Translations under genes and position numbers: made by a program
In this document: positions 5,184 to 8,835 of the stretch, one piece after another
Numbering within the stretch: position 1 is the first letter of the stretch
Layout of the letters: each line of letters opens with the position of its first letter
The notes under the pieces: generated by a model
Databases searched by the model: none
The model's input: only the letters and a program-made list of their open reading frames with translations
Told to the model about the DNA's origin: nothing
Assembly: GCA_003157445.1 (NCBI GenBank)
Contig: PMJN01000485.1
Coordinates: forward strand, 1 to 8,835
Reading direction: 5' to 3'
Source of the DNA: Micrococcales bacterium
GTDB taxonomy: Bacteria; Actinomycetota; Actinomycetes; Actinomycetales; Dermatophilaceae
Length of the DNA stretch: 8,835 nucleotides

Positions 5184-5388
5184 GACGGGCTGACCAGTCA
5201 GCGTGCCCACCTCGTCAAAGATGTGGGGACGCTGCTGTGTGCGCGGGCGCACTCTCAGATCCTGGCTGGCGCGACCTTGGTTCATCGAACCTGCCCGCGA
5301 CGAGCAGACGAAGAGCTACCCGGGTCTGCAGGGCCAACAAGTCCAGTCCCCGGTGGAACCGGAGTCCCATAACCAGCGTCAGACCAGC
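5184..5388. other. Intergenic region before the anchored protein gene
   Basis: Besides the dyad at 5187-5208, GGTTC (5279-5283) and GAACC (5287-5291) form a perfect 5-bp inverted repeat with a 3-base centre. No promoter consensus or ribosome binding site is convincing. Confidence 0.35.
5187..5208 (+). terminator. Dyad directly after the small-gene cassette
   Basis: GCTGAC (5189-5194) and GTCAGC (5197-5202) are perfect inverted repeats separated by CA, and GG/CC pairs outside them could extend the stem to 5187-5208 with a bulge. It lies 4 bases past the stop at 5183. It could be a terminator (no T-tract follows) or an operator for the next gene; the 2-base spacer suits a protein-binding palindrome at least as well as a hairpin. 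Confidence 0.35.
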
Positions 5389-6672
5389 ATGACAACCCTC
5401 CCGCAGGCATCCGCCCGCTCCCGGTGGCTGCTGCCCCTGCTCGCTACCGCGACGGTGGTCGCCGTCGTGGCGGCCGTCATCGGCGGCGTGTCCGCCGTGG
5501 GTGCAAAGACCGGCCCATCTGTGCCGCCCGTGCTGCATCTGGCCAGCGCCGCCGGCGCATCGCTCGGGTCCCCCGCCGCCTTGCCGGCAGGGGCCAGCGA
5601 ACAAGGCGCCGCGAAGGTCAGCAACCTCAAAGGTTCCGGCTGGCGCCTTGCGGCGCCGCTGCCGGCGGGTCCCTCCTTCGGCCAGGTCTACCTGATGGCG
5701 CCCGCCCCGCAGACACGCGCCTTCGTCAGTAATCTGGGCCGCGCCCTGGGCATGAGCGGCCAGCCGCAGCACCTGTCCGGCGGCTGGTACCTGGTCTCGG
5801 GCAAGACCGAGCTGTCGGTATCGGAGCTGGGCTGCGGGCACTGGGTCTACAGCAACCATGGCTGCCTGGCCGGGCCGGTCCTTGACCCGCAGACCGGCGC
5901 CGGCTGCGCCGTGGCCGACTCAGCGCCACCAGTGGCGCCGGCGGCAGGCGCTCATGGCGCTGCGGGAGCCGGCGGAGTCAACGTGCCCACGACCACTTCA
6001 CCTCCGGTCCCACCTGCGATGCCCAAGCCGGTCCCGAAGAACATCGCCGCCGGTATCGCCGCCCCGATCCTGACCGCTGTCGGGATCGACGCCGGCGCGG
6101 CACAGGTCCAGAGCTCAGGTGGCCAGTCCAATGTCATCTTCAGCCCCAAGGTGGCAGGTCGCAGCGTCCTCGGACTTGAGTCTTCAGTCTCGATAGACTC
6201 CCGCGCAGTGGTCGTGGATGCCTCAGGATGGCTGGCCACCTCCACCACAGGTGCCAACTACCCGCTAATCAGCGCCCAGGCGGCCTACGCCCAGCTGCTC
6301 GCCGCGCCCCAGCCGATGATGGCGATGGCCCTTGCGTGCCGGGTCGGCGCCGGCAGCCAAGGGTGCCTGCCCGCCCCTGATCGGGTGGTGACCGGAGCCA
6401 CGCTCGGGCTGACGCAGGCCTACAGCACCGGCGCGGCCATCCTGCTCGTGCCCGCGTGGCTGTTCCACGTGCGCGGCGAGCCGACACCGATGGCCGTGGT
6501 CGCAGTAGAGCCAGCCTACCTCGGCGGGCCGGCGCAGCCCTCCCCCGGGACCAAGCCGACCGCTAGCAGCGGTCCCGCCGGCATCGGCGGGACCAGCGCC
6601 GGCACCGGTGCACCAGCACAGGTTGAGCCCGCGGGCCCGGCTAGCCCGCCGCCCACCATGCCACCGCGGTGA
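5389..6672 (+). CDS. Membrane-anchored extracytoplasmic protein of unknown function (427 aa)
   Basis: The short N-terminus MTTLPQASARSRW is followed by one hydrophobic helix (about 14-37), giving a signal anchor with the bulk outside. Residues 80-175 form a first globular part with three Cys (149, 159, 173). A Pro/Ala/Thr-rich linker (180-217) follows, then a second part with VVVDASGWLATST (274-286), NYPLISAQAAYAQLL (290-304), two more Cys (317, 326), and GATLGLTQAYSTGAAILLVPAWLFHV (336-361, a strand pair) plus VAVEPAYLG. The tail from 380 is Pro/Gly/Ser-rich. Similar DASGWL / YP-x-x-S-x-x-x-A / LVPAWLF arrangements are, from memory, common in actinobacterial anchored proteins without assigned function. 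ATG 5389 is the only start placed to keep the anchor N-terminal; no strong Shine-Dalgarno precedes it, and the frame is open back to 5203. It converges with the transfer gene at 6834. Confidence 0.8.
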   Translation: MTTLPQASARSRWLLPLLATATVVAVVAAVIGGVSAVGAKTGPSVPPVLHLASAAGASLGSPAALPAGASEQGAAKVSNLKGSGWRLAAPLPAGPSFGQVYLMAPAPQTRAFVSNLGRALGMSGQPQHLSGGWYLVSGKTELSVSELGCGHWVYSNHGCLAGPVLDPQTGAGCAVADSAPPVAPAAGAHGAAGAGGVNVPTTTSPPVPPAMPKPVPKNIAAGIAAPILTAVGIDAGAAQVQSSGGQSNVIFSPKVAGRSVLGLESSVSIDSRAVVVDASGWLATSTTGANYPLISAQAAYAQLLAAPQPMMAMALACRVGAGSQGCLPAPDRVVTGATLGLTQAYSTGAAILLVPAWLFHVRGEPTPMAVVAVEPAYLGGPAQPSPGTKPTASSGPAGIGGTSAGTGAPAQVEPAGPASPPPTMPPR

Positions 6673-6677
6673 GAGTG

Positions 6678-6700
6678 ACCCGGCTCAAGTAGACCCGGGT
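6678..6700 (+). terminator. Hairpin after the anchored protein gene
   Basis: ACCCGG (6678-6683) pairs with CCGGGT (6695-6700) around an 11-base loop, starting 6 bases after the stop. There is no T-tract. The convergent arrangement of the flanking genes makes a terminator here sensible. Confidence 0.4.
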
Positions 6701-6731
6701 GCAGCCCCTGCCTGTACATGCTCACCCAGAT

Positions 6732-6757
6732 GGCCGCCGGCCACAGGCCGCTGGCCG
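6732..6757 (-). terminator. Imperfect GC-rich hairpin between the convergent genes
   Basis: On the minus strand GGCCAGCGGCC and GGCCGGCGGCC flank TGT and pair with two central mismatches, about 75 bases past the transfer gene's stop at 6834. GC-rich hairpins of this kind arise easily by chance in such DNA, so support is weak. Confidence 0.2.
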
Positions 6758-6833
6758 TCAGCGCCGGCCCAACCTGCCAGCCGCCACCATCGCCGGCTCG
6801 TGCGGTAGCTCAGTCTCTGCGCTCGGCAGTGGA

Positions 6834-8366
6834 TCAGACCAGCAGAACCGGCAGTACTTCGGCGGCCCCGGTGGCGGCGCCGGTGCCCAGGCCCGCCGCT
6901 TCGACCGGGCCGCCGGCAGCGGTTGGCGAGCCCGGGGAGCCGCCGGGCAGCGCTTGCATCTGCGGCGGCTGCACCGGGGGTGGCTGCATCGGCGGTGGCG
7001 GCGGGGTTGGCAGTATCCCCGGGTCGCCATCGGCGACCCCGGCTCCGGGGCCGGCCGGCCTCTGCCCGCCCGGCCCGCCGCCGGCGCCGCGGGCGGATCC
7101 CGCCGGCGGCCCGCTCGAGGAGCCACCGCTCTGGGCGAGGTAGGGCGACTGGTGTCCCACCGCTGAGGCGCCCAGAACGTCGGCGCCGATGTTGGACGCC
7201 CCCGAGACGCCCGCAGCCATGGCATTGCCCGCGGTGGTCAAGCCGCCGCTGAGCTTGTTCATGGACGCGGCGAACCGGCCCTGGGCCGCCGAGTCGGCAT
7301 CGGACTCCCCCATCGAGCGGCCGCCGGAGTCCTGCGCGGTCCCGGCCGAGCTGCCGGCCCCGGCGCCGCCGCCCTTGCTGCCGATCAGGGATGCCACTGC
7401 CCCAGAGGCGGCGAACGAGGACCGTACCGCGGCACCGGAAGAAGTGCCCGGGTCCACGAAGGCCAGCATCCGGAACACGACCAGCGGGCACACCGCCCCG
7501 ATCAGGATCAGCATGGACGACACCAGCGCCATACCGACCGCCGCAGCGTTCTTGTCGCCGCTGCCGGCGACCACGCCCTGGCTGATCTTGACGCCGATGC
7601 CCAGCACCAGTGCGGCCAGTGGCGAGATCAGCGAGGCGGAGATGAACCACCGCAACGACTTCCAGAACCAGGTGCGCCCGATCTCAGCGACCAGCCCCGC
7701 CGCGGAGATCGCCGAGGTGGTCGCCAAGATCATCAGGGCGGCGCAGCGGGCCAGCTGGATGAACACGTACCCGAGGGCGGCGGGCAGAACCACCAGCAGA
7801 CCGGTGATACCCAGCACCGTTGCCGCGACGGTGTCGGTGACCTCCCGCGGCCCGCTGAACGAGGTGGCTACGGCCGCGAACGAGTCGACGTTCAGCAGCG
7901 CTCGCAGCAGTGCCCTGGTAAGGCCGCCGGAGGCGGCGGTGATCGCCGAAGCCCCGGCCAGCCCCATGGTCCACACGGCGCCGAACTGTGCGGTTCCGAC
8001 CAGGACCCTGGCCAGGGACTGGCCATCGCGCTTCCAGGCGATCGCGCCCAGCTGCAGCATCACCATGAGCGCGGCAACGGCGGCGCCGATGGCGAACGTG
8101 TACGGCAGGGTCGCGCGCAGCGGGCCGGTGGCCGACAGGTCCGGGTTGGTGAAGGCGTCGATGATGTGAAAGGCAACCGCCAGAGCCCACATGGCCGCCG
8201 ACCACAACGCGACCATGGCGCCCTTCCACCCGTCGGCGCTGGCCACGGCGGCGGCATCTCCCAGCCAGGCCATCGGGCTGAAGTCGCCCAGGTTTATGCC
8301 GAAGGCGGGGACGGCGGCCATCAGGTCCAGGTGCCAGCCCGCCCCGGCCAGGGCCGGGCTACTCAC
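6834..8366 (-). CDS. TrbL/VirB6-like conjugal transfer membrane protein (510 aa)
   Basis: The likely role is the polytopic inner-membrane channel component of a conjugative type IV secretion system. From GTG 8366 there are about six to seven hydrophobic segments: 48-70, 86-110, 122-146, 183-204, 206-226, 240-262 and 277-303. The pattern matches actinobacterial TrbL-type proteins, including the loop after TM2 (WKRDGQSLARVLVG), RTWFWKSLRWFISASLISPL (231-250) and VVFRMLAFVDPGTSSGAA (296-313) after the last helix. Residues 310-510 form a Gly/Ala/Ser-rich then Pro-rich cytoplasmic or periplasmic tail with a poly-Pro/Gln stretch near 453-470. The start is fixed by AAGGAG with 7-nt spacing and by the 8-nt overlap with the upstream gene (GTGAGTAG). 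The frame is open further upstream, but inside that gene. Long frames in other phases across the tail are products of its GC-rich sequence. Confidence 0.85.
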   Translation of the reverse strand: MSSPALAGAGWHLDLMAAVPAFGINLGDFSPMAWLGDAAAVASADGWKGAMVALWSAAMWALAVAFHIIDAFTNPDLSATGPLRATLPYTFAIGAAVAALMVMLQLGAIAWKRDGQSLARVLVGTAQFGAVWTMGLAGASAITAASGGLTRALLRALLNVDSFAAVATSFSGPREVTDTVAATVLGITGLLVVLPAALGYVFIQLARCAALMILATTSAISAAGLVAEIGRTWFWKSLRWFISASLISPLAALVLGIGVKISQGVVAGSGDKNAAAVGMALVSSMLILIGAVCPLVVFRMLAFVDPGTSSGAAVRSSFAASGAVASLIGSKGGGAGAGSSAGTAQDSGGRSMGESDADSAAQGRFAASMNKLSGGLTTAGNAMAAGVSGASNIGADVLGASAVGHQSPYLAQSGGSSSGPPAGSARGAGGGPGGQRPAGPGAGVADGDPGILPTPPPPPMQPPPVQPPQMQALPGGSPGSPTAAGGPVEAAGLGTGAATGAAEVLPVLLV

Positions 8367-8835
8367 CTGCCAGCTCCTTGTACCCGGCGTCGATAGCCGC
8401 CTCGGTACCCGGCCAGATGGAGGGGGCCGGAGCCGGCTCGACGCCGGGCCCGATAACCCAGCGGTTGCCCGCCCAGGCCATCCGCTGACAGTCGGCCACT
8501 GCAACCCGGGCCGTCTGTGCCAGGGTGGCGTCGACCTCGAAGTCAACGCAGACCACCACCCAGTCGGCTCCGTCGGTGGCCTTGACCAGCCCCATCAGCG
8601 GTGTTGCGCTGATGGCAAGGTCGGGCGGCCTGCCCGAAGCCAGGCCCGCCGCGCCCAGGAAGTCCGCCATAGCCCTGACCCCGGACCAGGTCGAGGCCGT
8701 GGGCCCGCCGGGGGCCGCCCAGCCCTTGATGACGGCGCGGGCCCCGGCCAGGCTGGCCGAGTCCAGCGCGACCTGGTCGATGCCGGCGAGCTGGGCCAGC
8801 GCCCCCGCCGGGGTGTGGGTGAAGCCGGCCGGCAC
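8359..8835 (-). CDS. Partial type IV secretion-associated protein (C-terminal 158 aa)
   Basis: The frame is open from the right edge to TAG 8361-8359. The GTG at 8835 is probably not the true start, because the visible part begins in the middle of a domain-like sequence and no ribosome binding site can be seen. The C-terminal half has a strand-rich stretch (ADWVVVCVDFEVDATLAQ) followed by DCQRMAWAGNRWVIGPG, EPAPAPSIWPGTEAA and DAGYKEL. This ending resembles, from memory, proteins encoded directly upstream of TrbL-like genes in actinobacterial conjugative elements. The ...W-x-G-x-R-W-x-I-x-P-G strand pair fits an NTF2-like fold such as VirB8/TcpC, but that is inference. The 8-nt overlap with the TrbL-like gene shows co-translation in one transfer operon. 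Confidence 0.75.
   Translation of the reverse strand: MPAGFTHTPAGALAQLAGIDQVALDSASLAGARAVIKGWAAPGGPTASTWSGVRAMADFLGAAGLASGRPPDLAISATPLMGLVKATDGADWVVVCVDFEVDATLAQTARVAVADCQRMAWAGNRWVIGPGVEPAPAPSIWPGTEAAIDAGYKELAGE
8374..8379 (-). promoter_or_regulatory. Shine-Dalgarno AAGGAG of the TrbL-like gene
   Basis: AAGGAG on the minus strand lies 7 nt before GTG 8366, inside the last codons of the upstream gene. It decides the start of the transfer gene. Confidence 0.75.

Noticed and set aside
5279..5291. GGTTCATCGAACC as a tRNA T-arm
   Set aside because: No acceptor, D-arm or anticodon arm can be built around it; it is only a 5-bp inverted repeat.
6685..7650. 321-codon minus-strand ORF overlapping the TrbL-like gene in another frame
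   Set aside because: The composition is Arg/Gly-rich out-of-phase reading of the TrbL-like gene, with no recognisable domain; the 6834-8366 frame has membrane segments and a proper start.
7189..8169. 326-codon plus-strand ORF antisense to the TrbL-like gene
   Set aside because: No start signal or motif; it mirrors the real minus-strand gene.

Overview
The window is high-GC DNA with frequent GTG starts, Ala/Gly/Pro-rich proteins and a TrbL-like conjugation protein of the actinobacterial type. I infer an actinomycete-like (Actinomycetota) host and a conjugative plasmid or integrated conjugative element. No species call is possible, and no element ends (att sites, terminal repeats, origin) are visible.

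Layout from left to right. (1) 1-1518, minus strand: a two-gene unit. A 48-codon ORF with a strong ribosome binding site is followed 2 nt later by a long surface protein (membrane anchor, Ser/Thr/Pro stalk, beta-sandwich domains) that runs off the left edge. Its frame is open from 1369 to 2 with no stop. (2) 1519-1998: no intact gene, but the broken 3' end of an ISL3-type transposase lies on the plus strand at about 1657-1875. (3) 1999-3375, minus: a FMN-dependent alpha-hydroxy-acid dehydrogenase homologue. Its catalytic Lys/His/Arg are intact, but several other flavin or substrate pocket residues are replaced. (4) 3376-3780: a 405-base divergent gap. (5) 3781-5183, plus: five small tightly packed genes (75, 104, 68, 46 and 129 aa) joined by 1-4 nt stop/start overlaps. 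One resembles the Cys/His DUF6907-type proteins; the others are unrecognised. (6) 5389-6672, plus: a membrane-anchored extracytoplasmic protein. (7) 6834-8835, minus and convergent with it: a TrbL/VirB6-like polytopic protein, preceded with an 8-nt overlap by the end of another transfer-associated gene that runs off the right edge.

The right end looks like part of a type IV secretion locus, and the small-gene cassette with the anchored protein looks like accessory or regulatory cargo of the same element. The oxidoreductase, the IS scar and the stalked surface protein look like an accessory region. The least explained parts are the five-gene cassette, the short ORF coupled to the surface protein, and the oxidoreductase with the altered pocket. 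No CRISPR array, tRNA or rRNA gene was seen.
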